DNA from: Dorea phocaeensis | GTDB taxonomy: Bacteria > Bacillota > Clostridia > Lachnospirales > Lachnospiraceae | DNA length: 64,000 nucleotides | NCBI RefSeq assembly: GCF_900240315.1 | Contig: NZ_OEPZ01000001.1 | Span: forward strand, 310,001 to 374,000 | Direction: 5' to 3' | In this document: one piece after another, positions 32,614 through 40,617 of the stretch | How positions within the stretch are numbered: the first letter of the stretch is position 1 | How the letters are laid out: each line of letters begins with the position of its first letter | Position numbers and translations under genes: made by a program | Notes under the pieces: model-generated | Seen by the model: only the letters and a program-made list of their open reading frames with translations | Told to the model about the DNA's origin: nothing | The model's database searches: none

Positions 32614-32820
32614 ATGAGGAAAAGATCTTCGGTATTCATTGCAAAAAACCGCTTAAAGACGCTGGTTCTGTCGGACCGCGTCCACTGTATTCCATCTGCA
32701 TACGATAAAATACAGCGAGAGCTGTACGAAGCACTTTCCAAATACATGGAACTTACAGAAGATGATTTTCATATGGAGATTAGCCGCACACAGGTTGTCA
32801 TTACATTTGCAGGAGATTAA
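32614..32820 (+). CDS. minE: Cell division topological specificity factor MinE
   Basis: A 68-residue MinE. The MinD-binding stretch KNRLKTLVLSDRVHC and the dimer strands (YELTEDDFH-like LTEDDFHMEISRTQVVITFAG) are in the expected order; it is slightly shorter than the about 85-residue proteobacterial proteins. Presence of MinE rather than DivIVA-MinJ alone implies an oscillating Min system in this bacterium. Confidence 0.93.
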   Translation: MRKRSSVFIAKNRLKTLVLSDRVHCIPSAYDKIQRELYEALSKYMELTEDDFHMEISRTQVVITFAGD

Positions 32821-32822
32821 CT

Positions 32823-33947
32823 ATGAAATTACCAAAATTTACGAAACCGTACCGTTTGAAAGATTACAATTTCACACTGGTCATCTTGGTTTTTGCATTA
32901 TCCATTCTTGGCATACTGGTCATAGGAAGTGCAAAGGAATCCTATCAGGGAAAGCAGATCATTGGTCTGATTCTGGGAATCATTATAATGGTTATCGTGT
33001 CTTTGATTGACTATGTCTGGATTCTGAACTTTTATGTATTTCTTTATGCATTTGCGATCTTGTCTTTGGGTGCCGTACTGGTGATCGGTGAGGAAGTAAA
33101 CGGTGCAACCAGATGGATTGACCTTGGATTTACGACGTTCCAGCCATCGGAGCTGGCAAAAATTTTGTTGATCCTCTTTTTCGCAAAGTTCCTGATGGAT
33201 CACGAAGAAGACGTTAGTGATAAGATGACGATTATCAAATATGCAATTCTGTCTGCCATACCGCTGGCGCTGATTGTTGTGGAACCAAACCTGTCAACGA
33301 CAATTTGTACGGCACTGGTTATTTGCTTGATGATTTATATAGCAGGATTAAGCTATAAATTTATTGGAACGGTGCTGCTCATTTTAATTCCGATAACTGT
33401 CATTTTTCTTGGAATTGTTGTGCAACCAGATCAGAAGCTTTTAAAAGATTATCAGCAGAAACGAATTCTGGCATTTTTAGAACCGGAGAAATATGCAAGT
33501 GACGAAGCCTATCAGACGAAGAATTCCATCATGGCAATCGGTTCCGGACAGCTGACTGGAAAAGGACTGGATAATAATACCACGACATCTGTGAAAAACG
33601 GAAACTTTATTTTGGAGCCACAGACGGATTTCATTTTTGCAATCGTAGGCGAAGAATTAGGGTTTATCGGAAGCAGTATAGTCATTGCGTTATTGCTGCT
33701 GATTGTGATACAATGTATTTTAATAGGATTGCGATCGCAGGATCTCGCAGGGAGGATTATCGGCTGCGGGGTAGGCGGGCTGATCGGATTTCAAAGCTTT
33801 ATTAATATTGGCGTTACAACCGGAATCATTCCGAATACGGGAGTTCCATTGCCATTTGTAAGTTATGGATTAACATCTTTGGTCAGCCTCTATATTGGAA
33901 TTGGTTTTGTACTGAATGTAGGATTACAACCGAAAAAATATCAATAA
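32823..33947 (+). CDS. rodA: SEDS peptidoglycan glycosyltransferase RodA
   Basis: A 374-residue polytopic SEDS protein with about ten helices. Family signatures are GEEVNGATRWIDLGFTTFQP, PSELAKILLILFFAKFL, and the C-terminal GVTTGIIPNTGVPLPFVSYG. In FtsW/RodA/SpoVE this is the glycosyltransferase that polymerises glycan strands with a class B PBP. Its position after PBP2-minCDE, with mreBCD further up, makes RodA the best name. Two bases separate it from minE. Confidence 0.92.
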   Translation: MKLPKFTKPYRLKDYNFTLVILVFALSILGILVIGSAKESYQGKQIIGLILGIIIMVIVSLIDYVWILNFYVFLYAFAILSLGAVLVIGEEVNGATRWIDLGFTTFQPSELAKILLILFFAKFLMDHEEDVSDKMTIIKYAILSAIPLALIVVEPNLSTTICTALVICLMIYIAGLSYKFIGTVLLILIPITVIFLGIVVQPDQKLLKDYQQKRILAFLEPEKYASDEAYQTKNSIMAIGSGQLTGKGLDNNTTTSVKNGNFILEPQTDFIFAIVGEELGFIGSSIVIALLLLIVIQCILIGLRSQDLAGRIIGCGVGGLIGFQSFINIGVTTGIIPNTGVPLPFVSYGLTSLVSLYIGIGFVLNVGLQPKKYQ

Positions 33948-33972
33948 GATATCAACAAGGAGTGAAAGAACA

Positions 33973-34368
33973 ATGAACATAGGCCTGATTGCACACGACT
34001 CCAAAAAGTCTCTGATGCAGAATTTCTGTATTGCCTATCGTGGAATCTTGAGCAAACATGAATTGTATGCTACCGGAACCACTGGAAGAATGATTGAAGA
34101 AGTGACGAATTTGAATATTCATAAATATCTGGCAGGCCCGCTTGGGGGAAAACAGCAACTTGGAGCACAGATTGCACAAAATGATATTGATGCATTAATT
34201 TTCCTTCGTGAACCTTCCAATCCAAAACCACATGAGCCGGATGTAAACGATGTGATTCGATTATGTGACCTTTATAATATTCCTATGGCAACCAATCTGG
34301 CCACAGCGGAACTCATTATTTTAGCAATTGACAGAGGAGATTTAGACTGGCGTGAAATGTATCGGTAA
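33973..34368 (+). CDS. mgsA: Methylglyoxal synthase
   Basis: MgsA converts dihydroxyacetone phosphate to methylglyoxal and phosphate, a bypass that relieves sugar-phosphate stress. The 131-residue protein has the family motifs IGLIAHDSKKSLMQNFC, TGTTGRMIEE, GPLGGKQQLGAQIAQNDID and FLREPSNPKPHEPDV (with the catalytic Asp in the D-A-L/D-V contexts). It follows rodA with a 25-base gap and overlaps the next gene by 17 bases. Confidence 0.97.
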   Translation: MNIGLIAHDSKKSLMQNFCIAYRGILSKHELYATGTTGRMIEEVTNLNIHKYLAGPLGGKQQLGAQIAQNDIDALIFLREPSNPKPHEPDVNDVIRLCDLYNIPMATNLATAELIILAIDRGDLDWREMYR

Positions 34369-35323
34369 ATTAACAATCACTTGCCTGGCTCTTACAACAG
34401 CATCTGCCATCCTCTTTTCCGGCTGCGGCAAAAAAGAAGTAGTAGTGGCTGCTTATGAGGCAGAAAATTATAATAAAGAACTTTATATAGGAAAGCTGTT
34501 TGCAGAAGATTTATGTATAGCAAATGGGAACATCTCCATGGATGGGGCGCCGGATCCGGCTGGAACCCATGCAATTGGTCTTTTTGATTTGGAAGGAAAG
34601 AAGACGGATTTTGCATACAACGTACAGGAGCGACTCTATCCTGCCAGTACGACTAAGATTATGACAGCGCTTCTCGCTATCGAGAATGCAGATCTGGAGG
34701 ATAAAGTAACCATATCTGCAAATGCAGATGCCAGAACCTTTGCTGCGGATGAATCTACCTGCGGAATCAAAGAAGGGGATGAGATGACTTTAGAGGATTT
34801 GTTAAATGGTCTTCTTCTTCATTCCGGCAACGATAACGCGGTAGCAATTGCGGAACATGTAAGCGGCAGTATAGAGGAATTTGCCAAGCTTATGAATGAA
34901 CGAGCTGAAAGCCTGATGGCAACGGGGACTCATTTTACAAATCCAAGCGGACTGCATGATGAAAATCACTATACAACAGCATATGATTTGTATTTGATTT
35001 TTAATGAATGCATCAAACATCCGGAGTTTGTAGGTATCATTCAGAGTTCTTCCTATACGGCGAATATCAAAGGAGCTGATGGAACTCTGCGTCAGGAGAC
35101 CTGGGAACCATCTCATTTCTATGCACAAGGGGAAGCAGTTCCACCAGAAAATGCATCCATTATCGGTGGCAAGACAGGAACTACCAAGCTTGCTGGCAAC
35201 TGCCTGATTCTATTAGAAGAAGATCAGAATGGAAAACCGTTTATTTCGATTGTAATGGGAGCGGATACAAAAGATCTGCTGTATCAGGATATGACTGCAT
35301 TGATAGAAGGGATTCCAAATTAA
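34352..35323 (+). CDS. D-alanyl-D-alanine carboxypeptidase (DacA-like), possible lipoprotein
   Basis: A 323-residue low-molecular-weight PBP of the S11 family that trims the terminal D-Ala from peptidoglycan side chains. The active-site motifs are STTK (residues 99-102), SGN (158-160) and KTGT (274-277). The N-terminus is a signal peptide ending AILFSGC; the cysteine could be a lipidated residue, although F at -3 is atypical. The start is GTG inside the end of mgsA with AGAGGAG upstream. A strong hairpin follows. The usual C-terminal membrane-anchoring domain of DacA is missing, which makes lipid anchoring more plausible. Confidence 0.92.
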   Translation: MKCIGKLTITCLALTTASAILFSGCGKKEVVVAAYEAENYNKELYIGKLFAEDLCIANGNISMDGAPDPAGTHAIGLFDLEGKKTDFAYNVQERLYPASTTKIMTALLAIENADLEDKVTISANADARTFAADESTCGIKEGDEMTLEDLLNGLLLHSGNDNAVAIAEHVSGSIEEFAKLMNERAESLMATGTHFTNPSGLHDENHYTTAYDLYLIFNECIKHPEFVGIIQSSSYTANIKGADGTLRQETWEPSHFYAQGEAVPPENASIIGGKTGTTKLAGNCLILLEEDQNGKPFISIVMGADTKDLLYQDMTALIEGIPN

Positions 35324-35326
35324 GAA

Positions 35327-35351
35327 AAGGGACTGCATTTTGCAGTCCCTT
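35327..35351. terminator. Terminator between convergent genes
   Basis: AAGGGACTGCA (35327-35337) pairs perfectly over 11 bp with TGCAGTCCCTT (35341-35351) around TTT. It ends the long shape-division cluster and could also serve the minus-strand DUF378 gene three bases further on. Confidence 0.85.
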
Positions 35352-35353
35352 GT

Positions 35354-35554
35354 TTATGGGCGAGTGTCGATTCTTCCATACAAACTGATCAGGTAAAGAC
35401 CGCATAATCCCACCAGCGTATAAATAATACGTGACAGCCAGGAGAGATTACCGAATAAAAATGCTACCAGGTCAAAGCGGAAGATGCCGACTAAAAGCCA
35501 GTTGATTGCACCGATAATAACTAAAGTCAGCGCAGTATTATCAAACCATTTCAT
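35354..35554 (-). CDS. DUF378 membrane protein
   Basis: A 66-residue protein with two hydrophobic helices (NTALTLVIIGAINWLLVGIF and SRIIYTLVGLCGLYLISLYG). The segment INWLLVGIFRFDLVA is the DUF378 signature. The gene is on its own on the minus strand, with GGAGG upstream. The palindrome TATGCTA-tcac-TAGCATA (35573-35590) lies a few bases further upstream in its leader or promoter. Function unknown; some family members are stress-induced. Confidence 0.88.
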   Translation of the reverse strand: MKWFDNTALTLVIIGAINWLLVGIFRFDLVAFLFGNLSWLSRIIYTLVGLCGLYLISLYGRIDTRP

Positions 35555-35572
35555 GTGATGTCCTCCTTTTTT

Positions 35573-35590
35573 ATGCTATCACTAGCATAC
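35573..35590. promoter_or_regulatory. Perfect 7-bp palindrome upstream of DUF378
   Basis: TATGCTA and TAGCATA are exact inverted copies separated by TCAC. It sits just upstream of the DUF378 ribosome-binding site and 41 bp before the divergent radical SAM gene. It may be an operator for either gene or a small hairpin in the DUF378 leader. It is not assigned to a known regulator. Confidence 0.4.
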
Positions 35591-35630
35591 CCAAAAAGAG
35601 GAAAAATATACAGAAAAAAGGAAAAATAAA

Positions 35631-36581
35631 ATGGGAGAGAAACAACCTTATTACGCTTATTCCGATTATTTAAAAGAAAAATACCATGAAAAAGTCTATA
35701 AACTACCCGTCAATCTGCCGGTAAACTGTCCCAACCGGATTCATGGCAGCGGATGTGATTTTTGTGCAGAGCAAGGCACAGGATTTGAGGCAATGAAAAG
35801 TAGTGTTCCTGTTAAGGAACAACTAGAAAAGACGAGGGAATATATTGAAAAAAGATATCATGCCCACAAGTTTATCGCTTATTTCCAGAATTACACGAAT
35901 ACTTATTTACCACTTACAGATTTTCAAAATTATATGGAAGAAGCGGCGTCTGTCTCGGACATTGTAGAAATTGCAGTGTCCACCAGGCCAGACTGTATCC
36001 GGCGTTCTTATCTTGATGTTTTGAAAAAATTTCAGGAAACGACAGGAATTGAGATTACCATAGAACTGGGGCTGCAAACGGCTAATTATCATACGCTTCT
36101 TTGCATTCATCGGGGACATACGCTGGCAGAATTTTTAGACGCGGTACTTTTAATCCGAGAGTATGGATTTGAGATCTGTACACATGTGATCTTAAATCTT
36201 CCACAGGACGATCTTTACGATGTCATAGAAACCGCAAAAATTCTTTCTGCGCTTCATATCTCCACGGTAAAGGTGCATTCCCTTTATATTGCAAAAAACA
36301 CAAGGTTGTGTGAGGACTACGAAAATGGTACAATATCGATATGTTCCAAAGAGGAATATTTCCAAAGAGTATCGGAATTTTTACAATATTTGGATCCTGG
36401 TATTGCTGTAGAGAGGCTGTTTAGCCGGATTCCTCAGGAAGATGGAATATTTTGTAACTGGGGGACAAGTTGGTGGAAGCTTCGGGACGAACTGCTTGCA
36501 TATTTGGAAACGCAGGACAGTTATCAGGGAAAGCAGTACCATTATCTTTATGGAGCAGCTCTGCCTGCTTCATATGACTAG
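35631..36581 (+). CDS. TIGR01212-type (YhcC) radical SAM protein
   Basis: A 316-residue radical SAM protein. The cluster cysteines are spaced in the unusual way of this family, C-P-N-R-I-H-G-S-G-C-D-F-C near residues 29-41. Then ELGLQTANYHTLLCIHRGHT, ICTHVILNLPQDDLYDVIET and VKVHSLYIAKNTRL follow the YhcC/TIGR01212 pattern, which is related to Elp3. Function has not been firmly established. It leads the ylm-type group but is probably transcribed on its own. The start has AGAAAAAAGG upstream. Confidence 0.92.
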   Translation: MGEKQPYYAYSDYLKEKYHEKVYKLPVNLPVNCPNRIHGSGCDFCAEQGTGFEAMKSSVPVKEQLEKTREYIEKRYHAHKFIAYFQNYTNTYLPLTDFQNYMEEAASVSDIVEIAVSTRPDCIRRSYLDVLKKFQETTGIEITIELGLQTANYHTLLCIHRGHTLAEFLDAVLLIREYGFEICTHVILNLPQDDLYDVIETAKILSALHISTVKVHSLYIAKNTRLCEDYENGTISICSKEEYFQRVSEFLQYLDPGIAVERLFSRIPQEDGIFCNWGTSWWKLRDELLAYLETQDSYQGKQYHYLYGAALPASYD

Positions 36582-36599
36582 TTAGGAGGCAAAGAATTC

Positions 36600-37979
36600 G
36601 TGTCAGGAAATCAACCGACGAACATACAGGTTTATCGAAAAAAATGGAATTTTAATATTGGAATTATTTTGTTCGGAGCCATCTTTATTTACCTTGCAGC
36701 AACCATATTGATGTATCTGACTTCTAATCAAGTGGCAGCTTATGAAGTAAGAGAAGGTTCTATCTTGAAAGATAATGCTTATCGCGCAATGGTTTTGAGA
36801 GATGAGATGATCGTTACCGCAGATGCCGATGGATATGTCAACTACTTTGCACTGGAAGGCAGCAAGGTAGGAGTAAAGACAAGGGTCTATTCGCTGTCAG
36901 ATGAAAAGCTGGATTTTAAAGATACTCAAGCAGATGACACTCCAGAATTATCGGCAGAAGAACAGGCATCTCTGCTTCAGAAAACACAGAGTTTTTCCGA
37001 TCGCTTTGAGGAAGAACAGTATCAGGACGTCTATACTTTAAAAAACACCATTCAAACTATGCTGGAAAATAAATCCAATCAAAGTAAACAGGCACAGCTG
37101 GATGCTATGGCTGCTGAACAGCCCCAGGGACTTGCTATTTATTCGGCGGCCTCGGATGGAATTATTGTCTATGCTACCGATGGATTTGAAGGTATAACGA
37201 AAGCGGATGTCACCGAAAAATTGTTTGATAAAAAAGACTATCAGAAAAAAGAACTTTCTAATAATATGAAAGTCCATGCCGGTGATCCCGTCTATAAGCT
37301 GGTCAGAGATGATAAGTGGACGGCAGTTATCCTGTTAAGCAATGAGATGGCAAAGCAGATGAAGGATCGAACCAGTGTAAAGGTTCGATTTTCAAAAGAC
37401 CATGAGACGGCAGTAGCATCTTTTGAAATGACTCAGAACAAAGACGGAACATTCGGTTTTTTGACCTTTGAAAATGCCATGGTTCGGTATGCGCAAGACC
37501 GTTTTCTTGACATAGAACTTATTTTGAAAGACGAATCCGGATTGAAGATACCAAAATCTTCCGTTACCAAAAAGGCATTTTATCTTGTTCCTGAAGATTA
37601 TCTCACACAAGGCGGTAACAATAAAGAAATCGGAATTCTAATTGATACCGGAAAGGATCATGCTGACTTTCAGAATGTCGACGTCTATTACAGAGATCAG
37701 GAAACAGGAATGATTTATCTGGATGAAACTGCTTTTGATTCAGGAACAATACTTTGTAAGCCAGATTCCTCGGATCAATTTACGATGAAAGAGACAAAGA
37801 CGCTAAAGGGTGTATACAATATCAATAAGGGGTATGCCGAATTTAAACAAGTGCAGATTCTCTGCGAAAGTGAGGAATACTATATTGTAAAGTCTGGCAA
37901 TGATTATGGACTGACCAATTATGATCGCATTGCACTAAACGGAAAAGAAGTGCACGAAAACGATGTTGTATTTCAATAG
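36600..37979 (+). CDS. HlyD-like membrane-fusion protein
   Basis: A 459-residue protein with one N-terminal membrane helix (GIILFGAIFIYLAATILMYL) followed by an extracytoplasmic beta-barrel/lipoyl-type region (starting YEVREGSILKDNAYRAMVLR). Helical segments (LLQKTQSFSDRFEEEQYQ) separate the halves of the barrel. It belongs to the HlyD-like group commonly found just upstream of yggS-sepF in clostridia. No partner transporter is encoded here, so a role in envelope or division is more likely than toxin export, but this is inference. It starts with GTG; AGGAGG lies about 10 bases upstream. Confidence 0.8.
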   Translation: MSGNQPTNIQVYRKKWNFNIGIILFGAIFIYLAATILMYLTSNQVAAYEVREGSILKDNAYRAMVLRDEMIVTADADGYVNYFALEGSKVGVKTRVYSLSDEKLDFKDTQADDTPELSAEEQASLLQKTQSFSDRFEEEQYQDVYTLKNTIQTMLENKSNQSKQAQLDAMAAEQPQGLAIYSAASDGIIVYATDGFEGITKADVTEKLFDKKDYQKKELSNNMKVHAGDPVYKLVRDDKWTAVILLSNEMAKQMKDRTSVKVRFSKDHETAVASFEMTQNKDGTFGFLTFENAMVRYAQDRFLDIELILKDESGLKIPKSSVTKKAFYLVPEDYLTQGGNNKEIGILIDTGKDHADFQNVDVYYRDQETGMIYLDETAFDSGTILCKPDSSDQFTMKETKTLKGVYNINKGYAEFKQVQILCESEEYYIVKSGNDYGLTNYDRIALNGKEVHENDVVFQ

Positions 37980-37993
37980 AAGGAGTGAAATTT

Positions 37994-38689
37994 ATGCTAG
38001 AGGAAAACCTCAAAGACGTAGAAGAGAAGATTCAACAGGCATGTGCGCGGGCTGGAAGAGACAGAAGCGAGGTAACACTGATTGCCGTAAGTAAAACAAA
38101 ACCGGAAGAAGTTCTAAAAGAAGCCTATGATCTGGGAATCCGGGTTTTTGGAGAGAATAAAGTCCAGGAACTGACCGACAAATATGAAGCGCTTCCAAAG
38201 GATATTCATTGGCATATGATCGGGCATTTGCAGCGAAATAAAGTGAAATATATCATTGATAAGGCAGAACTGATTCATTCGGTAGACTCCATGAGACTGG
38301 CGGAAGCGATCGAAAAAGAAGCAGCAAAAAGAGAACTCATTGTCGATGTGCTTTTGGAGGTAAATGTAGCAAAAGAGGAGAGTAAGTTTGGTCTCATGCC
38401 GGAAGAGGTGGAAGAATTCGTTGAAAAAGCTGCCAAATTCCCACATATCCGGGTTAAAGGTCTTATGACAATTGCGCCTTTTGTAGATAATCCAGAGACA
38501 AATCGTCCGGTTTTTGCTCGTTTAAGAAAATTATCTGTTGACATTGACGCAAAAAAAGTTAATAATATTACTATGAGTATTCTGTCAATGGGTATGACAA
38601 ATGACTATCAGGTTGCGATTGAAGAGGGCGCTACCATGGTGCGTGTGGGAACCGGAATTTTCGGAGCACGCAATTATACTCAAGTATAA
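37994..38689 (+). CDS. YggS/PLPBP family PLP homeostasis protein
   Basis: A 231-residue PLP-binding protein without catalytic partners, involved in PLP homeostasis. The Schiff-base lysine lies in LIAVSKTKP near residue 36. IRVFGENKVQELTDKYEALP, IHWHMIGHLQRNKVKYII and LSMGMTNDYQVAIEEGATMV are all characteristic. The frame is open from GTG 37985, but AAGGAG overlaps that codon; ATG 37994 is the start. It is the first gene of the yggS-sepF-ylmH group. Confidence 0.96.
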   Translation: MLEENLKDVEEKIQQACARAGRDRSEVTLIAVSKTKPEEVLKEAYDLGIRVFGENKVQELTDKYEALPKDIHWHMIGHLQRNKVKYIIDKAELIHSVDSMRLAEAIEKEAAKRELIVDVLLEVNVAKEESKFGLMPEEVEEFVEKAAKFPHIRVKGLMTIAPFVDNPETNRPVFARLRKLSVDIDAKKVNNITMSILSMGMTNDYQVAIEEGATMVRVGTGIFGARNYTQV

Positions 38690-38714
38690 ACATAAGATAG
38701 GAGATATAGATAAG

Positions 38715-39266
38715 ATGGGAGTATTAGATAAGTTCCTTGACATTATGAAACTCAGCGATGACGATGAGTATGATGATGACGACTTCTTTGATGATGAGTA
38801 TGATGAGGAATATGAGGAGAAGCCGAAGAAGAGTTTCTTCCAGAAAAAAGAAAAGCATTATGAAGAGGATGAGGATGAAGAAGAGTATGCTGCTCCAGCA
38901 CGATCTTCCCGTTCTTCTTATTCAAACAATAATAAAGTAACACCGATGCGCCAGCCTGCAAGACGCAGCAATGTCAGCATGGAAGTATGTGTCATCAAGC
39001 CTACTTCTGTAGATGATGCGCGTGAGATTACAGAGACTTTATTAAGCGGAAGAACCGTAATTCTGAACTTGGAAGGTTTGGACCTGGAAGTGGCACAGCG
39101 TATTATTGACTTTACATCTGGTGCGACTTTTGCAATCAACGGTAATCTGCAGAAGATTTCTAACTACATATTCCTGGTAACGCCGACAAATGTAGATATT
39201 TCCGGTGATCTTCAGGATCTTTTAAATACTTCTTTTGATGCATCTTCCATGCGTTCACGGTTTTAA
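38715..39266 (+). CDS. sepF: Cell division protein SepF
   Basis: SepF tethers FtsZ to the membrane. The 183-residue protein begins with an amphipathic membrane-binding helix (MGVLDKFLDIMKLS), runs through an extremely acidic linker (about residues 15-60, mostly Asp/Glu/Tyr) and ends with the conserved SepF core (EVCVIKPTSVDDAREITETL, then GRTVILNLEGLDLEVAQRII). The frame is open from 38601, but only the ATG at 38715 gives the family N-terminus. GGAG lies 11 bases upstream. The acidic GAT/GAG-rich tract is unusually long. Confidence 0.96.
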   Translation: MGVLDKFLDIMKLSDDDEYDDDDFFDDEYDEEYEEKPKKSFFQKKEKHYEEDEDEEEYAAPARSSRSSYSNNNKVTPMRQPARRSNVSMEVCVIKPTSVDDAREITETLLSGRTVILNLEGLDLEVAQRIIDFTSGATFAINGNLQKISNYIFLVTPTNVDISGDLQDLLNTSFDASSMRSRF

Positions 39267-39269
39267 AAG

Positions 39270-40025
39270 ATGACGAAAGAAGAAATGATGCTTCAGAAAA
39301 GACTGGTGGAATTGTCACGGATCGCGTATCAGCGCGGAATCGTGACTTTTTCCGATTTTCTGAATTTAAACGAACTGAATATTTTACATACTACCCCAAA
39401 AGATCAATTTTTGTGTCGATACGAAACCTTTGGAGGGTATAACCTTGCAGAGCGTCAGATAGCAGCTTTTCTTCCTGATGCTCTTTATTATGAGTACGAA
39501 TATCCATTTCAACAGATTGAGATCACGCCGATGAATCGGAAGTTCGCAGAGGAATTGACACATCGAGATTACTTAGGCGCTATTATGAACCTGGGAATTG
39601 AACGTTGTAAATTAGGAGATATTCTGACGACAAAAGAACGGGCGATTCTCTTTGTAAAAGATGAGCTTTCCGATTATATCCTAGAACATTTAGCCCGGAT
39701 TCGTCATACGTCTGTTCATACTTCTTTCATTCCTTCATTTGAGCAGAACTATGAACCGGAATATGAAGAGATAAAAGGAAGCGTGGCTTCTATTCGGCTT
39801 GATACGATTCTGTCCCTGGCATACCCCCTTTCCAGAAGTAAACTGACTGCTTATATTGAAGCTGGTCGGGTATTTGTAAACGGGAAATTAATCACCAGTA
39901 ATGGTTATCGCCTAAAAGAAGGAGATATGATCTCCGTCCGGAAAATGGGACGTATTTCTTATAGTGGAATTCTTTCAGAAACCAAAAAAGGGCGCTATAT
40001 GGTAACCATCCGCAAATACATTTAA
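39270..40025 (+). CDS. ylmH: YlmH S4-domain RNA-binding protein
   Basis: A 251-residue YlmH-type protein. It has an N-terminal PII-like domain (FLNLNELNILHTTPKDQFL is family-typical) and a C-terminal S4 RNA-binding domain (SIRLDTILSLAYPLSRSKL, then YIEAGRVFVNGKL). YlmH can bind stalled large ribosomal subunits with peptidyl-tRNA. It follows sepF by three bases, the usual ylm cluster order. divIVA and ylmG, which often flank ylmH, are not here. Confidence 0.93.
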   Translation: MTKEEMMLQKRLVELSRIAYQRGIVTFSDFLNLNELNILHTTPKDQFLCRYETFGGYNLAERQIAAFLPDALYYEYEYPFQQIEITPMNRKFAEELTHRDYLGAIMNLGIERCKLGDILTTKERAILFVKDELSDYILEHLARIRHTSVHTSFIPSFEQNYEPEYEEIKGSVASIRLDTILSLAYPLSRSKLTAYIEAGRVFVNGKLITSNGYRLKEGDMISVRKMGRISYSGILSETKKGRYMVTIRKYI

Positions 40026-40095
40026 GAACTGAGAAGGACAGTATGTTACCTTTTATTAAGTTATTAAGCTTTAAAAACAGCAGGAGAAAAGAAAT

Positions 40096-40617
40096 ATGAC
40101 GGAAAAATCAATGAAAGTTCAGCGATATTACCATTATCTGGCAGCTCTGATAGGCGCTGTTATACTGGTGATTTTCGATCAATTTACCAAACATCTGGCT
40201 ATATTGCATCTAAAGGATCAAGAGCCTTATATTTTAATAGAAAACGTATTTCAACTAGAATATTTAGAAAACAGAGGAGCAGCTTTTGGGCTTTTCCAGA
40301 ATCAGCGAATGTTCTTTTATATTAGTACGGCTGTCATTACAGTTGCTGTGATCTGGTTTTATCTTAAAGTTCCGATGGAGCGTAAATTTCTTCCGCTTCG
40401 TCTGTGTGCCATAGCAGTCATTGCCGGTGCATATGGAAACTGTATTGACCGGGTACGATTGAATTACGTTGTCGATTTCTTTTACTTTAAATTGATTGAT
40501 TTTCCAATCTTTAATGTAGCGGATATCTATGTGACTGTATCTGCTGCGGTTCTCGCTGTTTTGATATTACTTTATTATAAGGAGGAAGACCTTGAACGAA
40601 TATTTCATCGGTCCTGA
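40096..40617 (+). CDS. lspA: Lipoprotein signal peptidase
   Basis: LspA (signal peptidase II) cleaves prolipoprotein signal peptides after lipidation. The 173-residue protein has four membrane helices and the expected motifs ENRGAAFGLF, GNCIDR (first catalytic Asp) and FNVADIYV (second catalytic Asp). A short acidic/basic C-terminal tail (YYKEEDLERIFHRS) overlaps the start of the pseudouridine synthase by 26 bases. The start has GGAG upstream. Confidence 0.96.
   Translation: MTEKSMKVQRYYHYLAALIGAVILVIFDQFTKHLAILHLKDQEPYILIENVFQLEYLENRGAAFGLFQNQRMFFYISTAVITVAVIWFYLKVPMERKFLPLRLCAIAVIAGAYGNCIDRVRLNYVVDFFYFKLIDFPIFNVADIYVTVSAAVLAVLILLYYKEEDLERIFHRS

Noticed and set aside
40026-40095. A 16-codon open frame starting ATG 40040 between ylmH and lspA, as a possible remnant of divIVA
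   Set aside because: Too short and without resemblance to DivIVA; only the absence of divIVA from this place can be stated.
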